Shown: positions 63,929 through 64,000 of the stretch, piece after piece
How positions within the stretch are numbered: the stretch's first letter is position 1
Layout: each line of letters begins with the position of its first letter
Assembly: GCF_036227485.1 (NCBI RefSeq)
Contig: NZ_CP109479.1
Coordinates: forward strand, 1,674,001 to 1,738,000
DNA: 64,000 nt
Direction: 5' to 3'
Source of the DNA: Streptomyces sp. NBC_01451
Lineage (GTDB): Bacteria; Actinomycetota; Actinomycetes; Streptomycetales; Streptomycetaceae
The notes under the pieces: model-generated
Told to the model about the DNA's origin: nothing
Database searches by the model: none
Seen by the model: the letters and a program-made list of their open reading frames with translations, nothing else
Position numbers and translations under genes: made by a program

Positions 63929-64000
63929 ATGCGCATCCGCCCGGCGACCGCCGCCGAACTCCCCGCCCTGCGCGCCGTCGAACGCGCCGCCGGCTCCCCC
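63929..64000 (+). CDS. GNAT acetyltransferase, N-terminus only (cut by window edge)
   Basis: The last 72 bases read MRIRPATAAELPALRAVERA, the usual start of GNAT N-acetyltransferases. The rest lies beyond the window. No clear ribosome site is seen. Confidence 0.6.
   Translation, partial: MRIRPATAAELPALRAVERAAGSP

Overview
The window is 64 kb of chromosome from a Streptomyces species or a very close actinomycete. The evidence is very high GC with strong third-position G/C bias, frequent GTG starts, rare TTA codons confined to a few genes, GTGA/ATGA stop-start overlaps, and families typical of the genus: an RNase Sa-type guanyl ribonuclease, GH46 chitosanase, an allantoin regulon under an IclR repressor, and PAP2-diacylglycerol-kinase fusions. 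From memory, the order allantoicase - allantoinase - IclR - aceB ... urate operon ... hyi - glxR - gcl resembles the SCO6200-SCO6250 part of the S. coelicolor chromosome; this was not checked by alignment.

Layout. 0.45-8.3 kb: an RNase J, a spermidine-synthase-like protein and a coupled SNF2 helicase/SWIM-finger pair. 8.4-12.2 kb: a membrane protein, a ROK sugar kinase, a GntR/HutC regulator and a divergent Gfo/Idh oxidoreductase with a TTA codon. 12.5-15.7 kb: a NarL-type two-component system split by an aldo/keto reductase. 15.9-21.6 kb: small membrane proteins, secreted RNase Sa, a PAP2-DAGK / YihY / PAP2 membrane-lipid group and a RibD-type reductase. 21.8-28.3 kb: allantoicase, allantoinase, the IclR repressor, a MobA-like transferase and malate synthase. 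28.3-31.8 kb: a Ser/Thr kinase with a beta-propeller, a HipA-like kinase and a SelT/W/H-type protein. 31.9-35.1 kb: two divergent IucA/IucC (NIS) siderophore synthetases. 35.1-42.0 kb: a secreted VWA pair, an HxlR regulator with an aminotransferase, and chitosanase. 42.1-45.4 kb: a urate operon (OHCU decarboxylase, HIU hydrolase, urate oxidase, 8-oxoguanine deaminase). 45.8-49.9 kb: a compact five-gene operon built around an unusual sensor kinase. 49.9-52.1 kb: a decayed stretch with remains of a PucR-like regulator and a CaiB/BaiF CoA-transferase. 52.1-57.7 kb: an ABC importer with a LivH-LivM-LivG fusion, LivF, an HTH protein and a thiamine-binding-like protein. 59.0-62.9 kb: hydroxypyruvate isomerase, tartronate semialdehyde reductase and glyoxylate carboligase. 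The end carries an Mrr-like protein and the start of a GNAT acetyltransferase.

How it works together. The main theme is purine-ring catabolism: 8-oxoguanine and urate to allantoin, allantoin to ureidoglycolate and urea, then glyoxylate to malate (aceB) or to glycerate (gcl, hyi, glxR). A 15-bp motif, TTCC-N7-GGAA, occurs as a tandem pair with exactly 21 bp between centres upstream of allB, the iclR gene, aceB, hyi and gcl. This marks them as one regulon of the IclR/AllR repressor encoded in the window. The urate operon lacks this pair but shares a second element, TCAAC-N5-(G/A)TTGA, with allB and aceB.

I recognised no tRNA, rRNA, insertion sequence or CRISPR array.
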